NCBI GenBank assembly: GCA_947632205.1
Contig: CANROK010000009.1
Coordinates: forward strand, 1 to 36,325
DNA from: an uncultured Bacilli bacterium
Lineage (GTDB): Bacteria > Bacillota_I > Bacilli_A > RF39 > UBA660
Length of the DNA: 36,325 bases
Reading direction: 5' to 3'
The position numbers and the translations under genes are program-made. The notes under the pieces were generated by a model. That model saw only the letters and a list, made by a program, of their open reading frames with translations. It made no database searches and was not told where the DNA came from. Shown here one piece after another: positions 25,146 to 33,108 of this stretch. Position 1 is the stretch's first letter. The number at the start of each line of letters is the position of its first letter.

Positions 25146-26061
25146 TAATAAATATTATAATATAGATAATACTAGCAATTAAAAAGTGAAGAATACGTCC
25201 AACAAAAAAATAATGGTATTTAACTTTGCTATTGGAAAGCATTGTTAAAACTTGGGTATGAATGGATAATCCTCCAAAAGATATAAAAGAGATAGCTAAT
25301 ATCTCTTTTATTATGCTTATATTATTTAAATGGGGTAAATATGCCAAAAATTGCGTTATTTCTAATATGGCTTTTAATATGGCTGTAGTAAAACTATTTA
25401 ATGTTAATTCATGCAGTAATAAATTAGTTATAATCATGTAAAAAGAAATAGTCCCTAAAATAATTAGTAAAGTATTAATACTATTTTTTATTGAACTGGG
25501 TAGAACTTGAAAAAAATTAGTATTTACAATATTTTTTTCTAAATTTGAATTATATTCATTTTCTTTTTTATTTCTATATAATAATCCAATAATAATATTA
25601 GAAAAATAATGAATAATAATAATTTTAATAAAAATAAATTTATTAAATAATAAAGATAAAATATTATATAAAAATAGGGGATTAGAAAAAAATGTAAACA
25701 TCATTAATTTATTTGCATCATTTAAAGTTATTTTATTTTTTTCATACATTTTTAAGATAATATAACTACTTGTAGGGGTACCACAAATTATGGATAATAA
25801 AAATATTTCACCACTTTGTTTGGTAGTATTAAATATATAATTAAAAAAATAGTTAAAGTACTTACTGATATTCTCTAAAAGATTAAGATTTATAATAATA
25901 TCGCTTAAAACAAACATAAAAAATAATGAAGGAAATATTTTATGAAGCCATAAATCAAATGCTTCATTTATCGTATTTTCTAAAGTATAATTATATCTAA
26001 ATAATAAATAAATGAAGAAAAATAATAAAAATATTGTGAAAACTCGTTTTATTTTATTCAT
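25138..26061 (-). CDS. ylbJ: YlbJ-like integral membrane protein
   Basis: This leftward, very hydrophobic 307-aa protein has about eight membrane segments. The pattern LWLHKIFPSLFFMFVLSDI...LLSIICGTPTSSYI...LMMFTFFSNPLFLYNI matches the YlbJ family (nucleoside-recognition/Gate domain), named in Bacillus as a sporulation membrane protein. A GAGGTAA ribosome site precedes the ATG at 26059-26061. In Bacillus subtilis ylbJ is close to ylbL; here the ylbL/sepM-like gene is also adjacent but divergent, which supports the family call. Nothing in the window suggests sporulation, so the protein may have a general transport or envelope role. The family assignment is by pattern and should be treated as likely, not certain. 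Confidence 0.7.
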   Translation of the reverse strand: MNKIKRVFTIFLLFFFIYLLFRYNYTLENTINEAFDLWLHKIFPSLFFMFVLSDIIINLNLLENISKYFNYFFNYIFNTTKQSGEIFLLSIICGTPTSSYIILKMYEKNKITLNDANKLMMFTFFSNPLFLYNILSLLFNKFIFIKIIIIHYFSNIIIGLLYRNKKENEYNSNLEKNIVNTNFFQVLPSSIKNSINTLLIILGTISFYMIITNLLLHELTLNSFTTAILKAILEITQFLAYLPHLNNISIIKEILAISFISFGGLSIHTQVLTMLSNSKVKYHYFFVGRILHFLIASIIYIIIFIIM

Positions 26062-26085
26062 AATGTTACCTCAAAGTGTTATAAT
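26057..26085 (+). promoter_or_regulatory. Compact divergent promoter region between ylbJ and the protease gene
   Basis: Rightward, TTCATA (26057-26062) and TATAAT (26080-26085) are 17 bp apart, and AGGTGA follows at 26091-26096. Only 41 bases separate the two start codons, so the leftward promoter must overlap the same AT-rich core, and the rightward -35 lies on the ylbJ start codon. Confidence 0.5.
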
Positions 26086-26102
26086 GTATTAGGTGACTTA
26101 GT

Positions 26103-27113
26103 ATGTTCAATAAAATATATGAAAAAGGAAAGAAATTTTTAAAAGAAAATTATAAATTTTTAATTTCTATATTTTTAATTATTTTTATATTTAATTATGA
26201 ATTTCCTTATATAATATACCGAAGTGGTGGCGTTATTGATTTAAAAGATCGCTTAGAAATTGATAAAGATTTTGAACAAAAGGGCTCTCTTTCAATGAGT
26301 TATGTTACGGCGATGAAAGGAACATTACCATTTATTTTGCTTTCATATGTTATACCAGATTGGGATTTAATGCCTCTTGATGAGATAACTAATGAAAAGG
26401 ATTATGATAAGGTTATTGAGGCAGGTAAAGTATATTTAAATGAAGGTATTGATAACGCTAAAATGGCTGCTTTTAGTTTATCAGATTATGATGTAACAAT
26501 AACTAAAACTATTAATTCAGTGTTATTTATTAGTGATAAAGCCAAAACTGATATTTTAATTGGTGATGAAATATTAAGTGTTGATGGTAAAAGCATAGAT
26601 TCTCTAGATGATTTAAAAGAATATATTAATACTTTAAAAGAAAAAGATAAAGTAACAATAAAAGTTAAACATAATGATAAAGAATATAGTAGATATGCTT
26701 ATGTCTATTATGAAGAAGAGGATGATTCATTAAAAATAGGTATTGCCTTTAAACCATATTATGAATATGAAACTGAAATACCAGTTAATATTAAGATGAA
26801 AAATAATGAATCTGGTAGTAGTGGTGGTCTTATGATGGCGTTACAAATATATAATGCCTTAACAGAAGAAGATATTACTAAAGGATATAAGATAGCAGGA
26901 ACTGGTTCTATTAATAGTGACGGTACTGTTGAAGAAATTGGTGGCATTAAATATAAAGTTTTAGGAGCTAGTAAAAAAGGAATAGAAATATTCTTATGTC
27001 CAAAAGCAAACTATAAAGAAGCTATGGATATTAAAAAGAAAAGGGATTTAGATATTGAAATAGTTAAAGTTAATACGTTAGTAGATGCCATCAATTATTT
27101 AAATAATTTATAA
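26103..27113 (+). CDS. Membrane-anchored PDZ protease, SepM/YlbL type (S16 family)
   Basis: This 336-aa protein has an N-terminal membrane anchor (about 17-37) and an extracytoplasmic region. A PDZ domain spans about 135-205 (ILIGDEILSVDGKSIDSLDDL), followed by a Lon-like S16 protease domain. The Ser-Lys dyad is visible: S240 in SGSSGGLMMAL and K285 in GGIKYKVLGA. This is the layout of YlbL and of streptococcal SepM, which trims a signalling peptide outside the cell; the substrate here is unknown. AGGTGA at 26091 sets the start. The gene is divergent from ylbJ and ends in its own terminator before rnc. Confidence 0.9.
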   Translation: MFNKIYEKGKKFLKENYKFLISIFLIIFIFNYEFPYIIYRSGGVIDLKDRLEIDKDFEQKGSLSMSYVTAMKGTLPFILLSYVIPDWDLMPLDEITNEKDYDKVIEAGKVYLNEGIDNAKMAAFSLSDYDVTITKTINSVLFISDKAKTDILIGDEILSVDGKSIDSLDDLKEYINTLKEKDKVTIKVKHNDKEYSRYAYVYYEEEDDSLKIGIAFKPYYEYETEIPVNIKMKNNESGSSGGLMMALQIYNALTEEDITKGYKIAGTGSINSDGTVEEIGGIKYKVLGASKKGIEIFLCPKANYKEAMDIKKKRDLDIEIVKVNTLVDAINYLNNL

Positions 27114-27118
27114 TAAAT

Positions 27119-27143
27119 AGGAAGTAAATAATACTTCTTTTTT
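27119..27143 (+). terminator. Intrinsic terminator of the PDZ protease gene
   Basis: GAAGTA (27121-27126) pairs with TACTTC (27132-27137) around AATAA, followed by six T residues. Confidence 0.75.
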
Positions 27144-27157
27144 ATTTAAATATTTGC

Positions 27158-27163
27158 TATAAT
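27158..27163 (+). promoter_or_regulatory. -10 box of the rnc-smc operon
   Basis: A perfect TATAAT lies 17 bases before ATG 27181, with GGTGAT at 27172-27177 as ribosome site. The -35 is weak. Confidence 0.5.
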
Positions 27164-27180
27164 TTTAATATGGTGATTAT

Positions 27181-27831
27181 ATGAAATTTATAAAAAAATA
27201 TAATTTAGAAAATATAGATAAAAAATTACTTGATGAAGCACTTACACATAGTAGTTATTCTAACGAACATAAAGATATAAATAATTATGAAAGATTAGAA
27301 TATTTAGGTGATGCTATCCTAGAATTTATTACCAGTGAATACTTTTATAAAAATACTAATTATAAAGAAGGTATTATGACTAAAAAGAGAGCTAGTTTTG
27401 TTTGTGAACAAGCCCTTGCTCATTATGCAAAAGATATTGGTTTAGATAAATATATTAAAGTAGGTCATGGTCAAGAAGGAAATATTAATGATACGATAAT
27501 AGCTGATGTTTTTGAAAGTGTTTTAGGGGCTATTTATTTATCATTTGGTATAGATTTTGCTAAAGATTATATTTATAAAATTGTTATTCCTTATATAGAA
27601 AAAGATTTTGTTTTCTTTGGCGATTATAAGTCTTTATTACAAGAATATGTTCAAACCGATAAAAAATCACTTGAATATATTTTAGTTAATGAATATGGTA
27701 TGGATCATGATAAAACTTTTGAAGTAGTAGTTAAGATTGATAATATAATCTATGGTAAAGGTATAGGTAAGAGTAAAAAGGAAGCTGAACAAAAGGCCGC
27801 ATTTGATGCTTATAAAAAGTCAGTAAAATAA
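27181..27831 (+). CDS. rnc: Ribonuclease III
   Basis: This double-strand-specific endoribonuclease processes rRNA precursors and cuts structured RNAs. In its 216 aa the N-terminal catalytic domain has the signature NYERLEYLGDAILEF (E37, E40, D44) and the second metal-binding part DVFESVLGA (D109, E112). The C-terminal dsRNA-binding domain covers about 147-216 (DYKSLLQEYVQ ... GKSKKEAEQKAAFDAY). The size is typical. smc follows after 9 bases, the rnc-smc order found in many Firmicutes, so they form an operon. The ftsY gene that often comes next is absent here. Confidence 0.97.
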   Translation: MKFIKKYNLENIDKKLLDEALTHSSYSNEHKDINNYERLEYLGDAILEFITSEYFYKNTNYKEGIMTKKRASFVCEQALAHYAKDIGLDKYIKVGHGQEGNINDTIIADVFESVLGAIYLSFGIDFAKDYIYKIVIPYIEKDFVFFGDYKSLLQEYVQTDKKSLEYILVNEYGMDHDKTFEVVVKIDNIIYGKGIGKSKKEAEQKAAFDAYKKSVK

Positions 27832-27840
27832 AGGTGTATT

Positions 27841-30777
27841 ATGTATTTAAAGAGTATTAGATTAGAGGGATTTAAATCGTTTGCCAATAAAACGATATTT
27901 GAATTTAATAAAGGAATTACAGCAATTGTTGGCCCCAATGGTAGTGGTAAAAGTAATATAGTTGATGCTGTTCGTTGGGTTTTAGGCGAACAATCATTAA
28001 AGTCACTTAGAGGTGGCAATAATATGAGTGATGTTATCTTTAGTGGTTCTGATTATAAAGAGGGCTTAAATAAAGCAGCAGTTACATTGACGTTCGATAA
28101 TAGTGATAAATATTTAAATAGTGAATTTTCGGAAATTGAAGTAAAAAGATGTGTTTATAAAAGTGGCGAAAGTGAATATTATTTAAATAATACAAAAGTA
28201 AGATTAAAAGATATAACAGATTTATTCATTGATACGGGTGGAGGTATGGATGCCTTTAATATTATTTCCCAAGGAACAGTTACTGATATTGTTAACTATA
28301 AACCCAATGAAAGAAGATGGATTTTTGAAAGTGCTGCAAGAGTATCTAAGTATAAAAAAAGAAAAGAAGAATCTTTAAGAAAACTAGAGAAAACCCAAGA
28401 TAATTTAGATAGTGTTAATTTAGTTATTCAAGAATTAGAAACTAGTTTAGAGCCCTTAAGAGAACAAGCCGAAGTAGCTAAAAAATATTTACAATATAAA
28501 GATGAACTTAAAAATAATGAAATATCTTTAATAACAAATGATATTACAACTCTAAATAAAGAATATACAACGCTAAAAGATAGAGAAGAAGAGTTAAAAA
28601 CAAAGCTTGATTCGATGCAAAAAGCAGTTAATAACGAAAATATCGATAAACTTAAATTAGAAATATATAAAATAGATGATGAATTAAGTACGAAAAATAG
28701 ACAATTATTAAATTTAACAGAAGAAATAAGTAAACTTGATAGTGAAAAAAGAATTACTATTGAAAGAACTAAATATGAATATAGTGAAGATAAAATAAAA
28801 AATAATTTAATTAATTTAAGAGAAGAAGAATTAAATTTAATTAAAGAAATAGAAATATTAAATAATGAAATAGATAATTTAAATCAAAATATTAAAGATA
28901 AAAATACTAATTGTTCTAATATTAATTTAGAATATAAAAATATTAATTTAAGAAAAATTACTTATAATAGAGAATTAGAAGATTTAAATAAAGAAAAATA
29001 TAATATTGAAAATAAAATAGATATCTTAGAAAGTAATATTTTAAATAATGAAAAATTACCATTAAGTGTTAAGAATATTTTAAATAATGATCGCTTAAAG
29101 GGTATTCATAATACGATAGGTAATATTATTAGTGTTAAAGATGAATATTTAATGGCTTTAGATGTTATTTTAGCATCATCTTTTAATTTCATTGTCGTAG
29201 ATAATGAAGAATGTGCGAAAAATGCGATTAATTATTTAAAAGAGAAAAATATTGGTAGAGCTACTTTTTTACCTCTTAATATTATTAAATCACGTTATTT
29301 AGATGAATATACCATAAATAAATTAAGTAATATTAATGGCTATGTTGGAGTGTTATCTGATTTAGTAAGTTATGATAAGATATATCAAAATATTATAGAA
29401 AATCAACTTGGTAATGTCATTGTTGCAAATACGATTGATGATATGAATAATATAGCCAAAGTTATGGATTATAAATATCGTGTAGTATCCCTTGATGGTA
29501 GTATTATTTATTCTGGTGGTATTATAAGTGGTGGTACTAATAGAAAAAATACTAATATTAATTTAAAGAAAGAATTAGAAGATAATAAGAATAAATTAGA
29601 TAGTTTAATTAAAAAGATTAATACTAGAGTTAATGAATTAAAAACATTAGATGATGATTATGTAATTATTAGTAATAATTTAAATAATATTAATTTAGAA
29701 TTAGTAAATTTAAATACTACTAAAGAAAGTAAAATGAATAATTTACATACTTTAGAAGATAAATTAAAAATTACGAAAAATGATATTGAAGGTATGACTA
29801 ATTTACAAGGAAATGTTATTGATAAAGCATTAGATAATATCATGGAACAATTAAATAATTTAAATATAGAAAAAGAGAAATTAGAAGATAACGTTGAAGT
29901 ATTAAAAGAAAAGAAAAATGATTATAATAATGAATTAGATATTTTAGAAAAAGAAAATACTAAAGTTAATAGTGAATATAAAAGTGTATCAAATGAACTT
30001 AATACTGTTAGTGTCGATGTAGGTAAACTTAATGTTAAACTAGATAGTTTACTTCTTACTTTAAATGAAGATTATAGTATGACTTATGAATATGCTAAAG
30101 AAAATTATGATTTAGATATTGATGTTGATCTAACAAGAAAAACAGTTAATAAATTAAAAAATGAAATTAAAGCTTTAGGAGAAGTAAATACAGGTAGTAT
30201 TAGTGAATTTGAAAGAATTAATACAAGATATGAATTCTTAGTTAATCAAAAGAATGATTTAGAAGTGTCAATGCAAAATCTTCATAATATTATTGCGGAT
30301 ATGGATAATATTATGGTTGAAAAATTTAAAGATACCTTTAATAAAGTTAGTGAAGAATTTAGTAAAGTATTTAAGATTATGTTTCAAGGTGGTATGGGTA
30401 AGTTAGAATTAACTGATCCAAGTGATTATTTAAATACAGGAATTGATATGATTGTTGTACCACCAGGTAAAAAGATTCATAATACCCAAAGTTTATCGGG
30501 TGGTGAAAAATCTCTTACCGCGATATGTTTATTATTTGCCATTCTTAATGTTTCAACAGTGCCATTTATTATTTTAGATGAAGTTGAAGCAGCCCTAGAT
30601 GAAGCCAATGTTGATTTATTTGGCGAATACTTAAATAAAAAGAAATTAGATAGTCAATATATTTTAATAACTCATAAAAAGAGAATGATGGAATATGCTG
30701 ATGTTCTATATGGTATAACAATGCAAAATGCTGGTATCAGTAAAGTGGTAGGAGTAGAACTTGAAAATATTAAGTAA
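27841..30777 (+). CDS. smc: Chromosome partition protein SMC
   Basis: This ATPase organises and separates chromosomes together with ScpA and ScpB. In its 978 aa the N-terminal head has Walker A GPNGSGKSN (31-39), with a coiled coil from about 165 to 400. The hinge covers about 405-565, with its GG-(N)5-GG-type end GGIISGGT, and the returning coiled coil about 565-820. The C-terminal head has the signature LSGGEKS (from L885) and Walker B FIILDEVEAALD. The arms are each about 100 residues shorter than in Bacillus subtilis SMC (about 1186 aa), as in Mycoplasma SMC of similar length. All ATPase motifs are intact. AAAGGTG precedes ATG 27841, and the gene shares the rnc transcript. Confidence 0.97.
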   Translation: MYLKSIRLEGFKSFANKTIFEFNKGITAIVGPNGSGKSNIVDAVRWVLGEQSLKSLRGGNNMSDVIFSGSDYKEGLNKAAVTLTFDNSDKYLNSEFSEIEVKRCVYKSGESEYYLNNTKVRLKDITDLFIDTGGGMDAFNIISQGTVTDIVNYKPNERRWIFESAARVSKYKKRKEESLRKLEKTQDNLDSVNLVIQELETSLEPLREQAEVAKKYLQYKDELKNNEISLITNDITTLNKEYTTLKDREEELKTKLDSMQKAVNNENIDKLKLEIYKIDDELSTKNRQLLNLTEEISKLDSEKRITIERTKYEYSEDKIKNNLINLREEELNLIKEIEILNNEIDNLNQNIKDKNTNCSNINLEYKNINLRKITYNRELEDLNKEKYNIENKIDILESNILNNEKLPLSVKNILNNDRLKGIHNTIGNIISVKDEYLMALDVILASSFNFIVVDNEECAKNAINYLKEKNIGRATFLPLNIIKSRYLDEYTINKLSNINGYVGVLSDLVSYDKIYQNIIENQLGNVIVANTIDDMNNIAKVMDYKYRVVSLDGSIIYSGGIISGGTNRKNTNINLKKELEDNKNKLDSLIKKINTRVNELKTLDDDYVIISNNLNNINLELVNLNTTKESKMNNLHTLEDKLKITKNDIEGMTNLQGNVIDKALDNIMEQLNNLNIEKEKLEDNVEVLKEKKNDYNNELDILEKENTKVNSEYKSVSNELNTVSVDVGKLNVKLDSLLLTLNEDYSMTYEYAKENYDLDIDVDLTRKTVNKLKNEIKALGEVNTGSISEFERINTRYEFLVNQKNDLEVSMQNLHNIIADMDNIMVEKFKDTFNKVSEEFSKVFKIMFQGGMGKLELTDPSDYLNTGIDMIVVPPGKKIHNTQSLSGGEKSLTAICLLFAILNVSTVPFIILDEVEAALDEANVDLFGEYLNKKKLDSQYILITHKKRMMEYADVLYGITMQNAGISKVVGVELENIK

Positions 30778-30804
30778 GTAATTTAATTGACTTACTTATT
30801 TTTT
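30771..30804 (+). terminator. Intrinsic terminator of smc
   Basis: TAAGTAAGT (30771-30779) pairs with ACTTACTTA (30790-30798) around 10 bases, followed by six T residues. The TAA stop of smc is inside the left arm. Confidence 0.85.
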
Positions 30805-30815
30805 GCCAAAATAAT

Positions 30816-30828
30816 GACAAGTTTTGTC
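30816..30828 (+). promoter_or_regulatory. Small dyad upstream of ABC pair 2, possible regulator site
   Basis: GACAA(GTT)TTGTC is a perfect dyad about 75 bp before the -10 of the next operon. A second imperfect dyad, TTGCAA ... TTGTAA, covers 30836-30858. Function is a guess; no T run follows, so it is not a terminator. Confidence 0.3.
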
Positions 30829-30902
30829 GAAAGTATTGCAATTTCAATAAATTTGTAATTAAATAGCATTTTAAGAAAGTTTAATTATATTTATAGTTAT
30901 AG

Positions 30903-30908
30903 TATAAT
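30903..30908 (+). promoter_or_regulatory. -10 box of ABC pair 2
   Basis: A perfect TATAAT (AGTATAAT) lies 20 bases before ATG 30928, with GAGGTGG at 30915-30921 as ribosome site. The -35 position (TTTAAT) is poor, which is compatible with activator control. Confidence 0.55.
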
Positions 30909-30927
30909 TAAAATGAGGTGGAAACTT

Positions 30928-33105
30928 ATGTTAAAACTTAAAAATGTATCCAAATATTATTATCAAGATGGGGTAATTGCCTCAGGTATTAATAAAGTTA
31001 ATTTAGAATTATTTTTAGGTGAATTCGTGGTTATTACGGGTGAATCTGGAAGTGGTAAATCAACGCTTTTAAATGTTTTATCGGGTCTTGATACTTATGA
31101 AGATGGAGAAATGTACATAAATGGGGAAGAAACTAGCCATTATACAGAAAAAGATTATTTAGAATATCGAAAAAAATATGTTAGTAATATTTTTCAAAAT
31201 TTTAATTTAGTTAATAGTTATACAGTATATCAAAATATTGAACTAGCTATGCTTATGAATGGGTGTAATAAAAAAGATATTAAAAAGAAAGTTAATGAAT
31301 TAATAAATAAAGTTGGTTTACAAAAATATCGTAATACAAGAGCATCTAAGTTATCTGGTGGGCAAAAACAAAGAGTAGCTATAGCTAGAGCCCTTGCTTA
31401 TGAAACACCCATTATTGTTTGTGATGAACCAACTGGAGCCCTAGATAGTAAAGCATCAACAAGTATTTTAGAACTACTTCATGAAGTATCAAAAGATAAA
31501 CTAGTAATTGTTGTTACCCATAACAAAAGTGAGATTTTAAAATACGCGACAAGATTAATTAGAATGCATGATGGTAATATTTTAGAAAATAGAGTAGTTA
31601 AAGAAGTTAACTTAGATAATCAAATAGAAATAAAAGAAGTTAAAAATATTAATTATTTATCTAGAATTCGTTTAGGTATTAGAAATACTTTTAATTTAGT
31701 TGCTAAGTTTTGTCTTATGATAGCCATATTCTTACTTATAGTTATATCTTTAATTAGTAATTATGGTAGTATGAAAAATAGTGAATATGAAGAATCAGTT
31801 AATGCTTATAGTGAATATTTTCAAAATAATAGTGATTTAAGAATTATTTTTAATAAACAAGATAAAAGTATTATTAGTGAAGAAGAGTATGCAAAAATTA
31901 AAGAAATTGAGAGCGTTGATTATGTAGTAAATAATGATTTAAGTAATGATTATATACTATTTATAAGTAGTGATAATATTTTTATAGATGGTAGTATTTA
32001 TACTAAAAGTTTAACTAAAGTAGATAAAGGAAGATTACCAGATAATGATAATGAAATAGTATTAATAGTAAATAAAAATAATGAATATATAAATTATGTA
32101 AATGATGAATTATTTAATACAGAATTTAGGATGGAAAAAATAGATGATCCCATTAAAATAGTAGGTATTTATTATAGTGATGAATATAATGATTATTCTT
32201 ATGGATTATATTTAAATAATGATTTAAATAAGAAAGTATTAAATACAATGTATGAAGAATATATTAAAAGTAGTGCTAAACTAAATGATAAAATTTTAAA
32301 TACTTATTATGAAATAAAAATTAATTATAATTTAAAGGAAAATGAAGCATATATTAAAGATATTAATAATGGTTATTGTAAAAATTATAATTGTCAAAAT
32401 AAAGATTTAGTAATTAGTACTAGTAGTATTTATGGCACTAAAGAATTAAATTTAAATATTAAAAGTGTTTATGATAAAAATAATGCTAAAAGACTATTAG
32501 ATGAAAATTATGATGAGATTGATAATGTAATTTATATAAGTGAAATAGATTATAATAAATTATTTAATTTAAGTAATTATCAAGGTAGTGTTTTTGTCAA
32601 AGATATAAAAGATTTAAATGAAGTAGAAAAAAGTTTAAAAAGTATGAATTTTAATACTTTAAAACTTAGAGATGCTAAAGTAAATAGTTTAGCTATCTTT
32701 GAACAAATATATAAAATAATAAAATTAATTGTTACAATTATCTTAATAGCTACTTTATTCTTTATTACTTACTTTATTATAAAAATAATTTATAAATCAA
32801 GAAATAGTTATTTTGCTACTTTAAGAAGTTTAGGAGCTAGTTTAAAAGATTGTGTTAGTATCTTAAGAAATGAAATTATAACATTTGCGACTATTAGTTA
32901 TCTTTTTATCATTACTTTAATTACTTTAGCCAATAAAAATATTATCATAATAAAATATTTTACTGATATGACAAAATATTTAAATATTGGCGAATATTTA
33001 TTAGTTTATTTAATTTTAATTATTTTAGCTATTCTAATATCTTATCGTTATGGTAGAAAAATATTTTCCACATCAATTATGAAAAATTATGGAGAAAGGA
33101 TATAG
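30928..33105 (+). CDS. ABC half-transporter, ATPase fused to FtsX-like permease (pair 2, first)
   Basis: This 725-aa fusion has the same architecture as the genes at 4863 and 7378. The ATPase has Walker A GESGSGKST (38-46), Q-loop IFQNFNLV, signature LSGGQKQRVAIARA, Walker B IVCDEPTGALD and VTHN. A membrane segment lies at about 260-280. The ectodomain (about 285-590) contains GRLPDNDNEIVL. Three membrane segments follow: around IIKLIVTIILIATLFFITYFII, ITFATISYLFIITLITL and YLLVYLILIILAILISY. The ectodomain has a close cysteine pair (GYCKNYNC). GAGGTGG selects ATG 30928 over ATG 30913. The second partner starts 3 bases after this gene. Substrate unknown. Confidence 0.9.
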   Translation: MLKLKNVSKYYYQDGVIASGINKVNLELFLGEFVVITGESGSGKSTLLNVLSGLDTYEDGEMYINGEETSHYTEKDYLEYRKKYVSNIFQNFNLVNSYTVYQNIELAMLMNGCNKKDIKKKVNELINKVGLQKYRNTRASKLSGGQKQRVAIARALAYETPIIVCDEPTGALDSKASTSILELLHEVSKDKLVIVVTHNKSEILKYATRLIRMHDGNILENRVVKEVNLDNQIEIKEVKNINYLSRIRLGIRNTFNLVAKFCLMIAIFLLIVISLISNYGSMKNSEYEESVNAYSEYFQNNSDLRIIFNKQDKSIISEEEYAKIKEIESVDYVVNNDLSNDYILFISSDNIFIDGSIYTKSLTKVDKGRLPDNDNEIVLIVNKNNEYINYVNDELFNTEFRMEKIDDPIKIVGIYYSDEYNDYSYGLYLNNDLNKKVLNTMYEEYIKSSAKLNDKILNTYYEIKINYNLKENEAYIKDINNGYCKNYNCQNKDLVISTSSIYGTKELNLNIKSVYDKNNAKRLLDENYDEIDNVIYISEIDYNKLFNLSNYQGSVFVKDIKDLNEVEKSLKSMNFNTLKLRDAKVNSLAIFEQIYKIIKLIVTIILIATLFFITYFIIKIIYKSRNSYFATLRSLGASLKDCVSILRNEIITFATISYLFIITLITLANKNIIIIKYFTDMTKYLNIGEYLLVYLILIILAILISYRYGRKIFSTSIMKNYGERI

Positions 33106-33108
33106 TCT

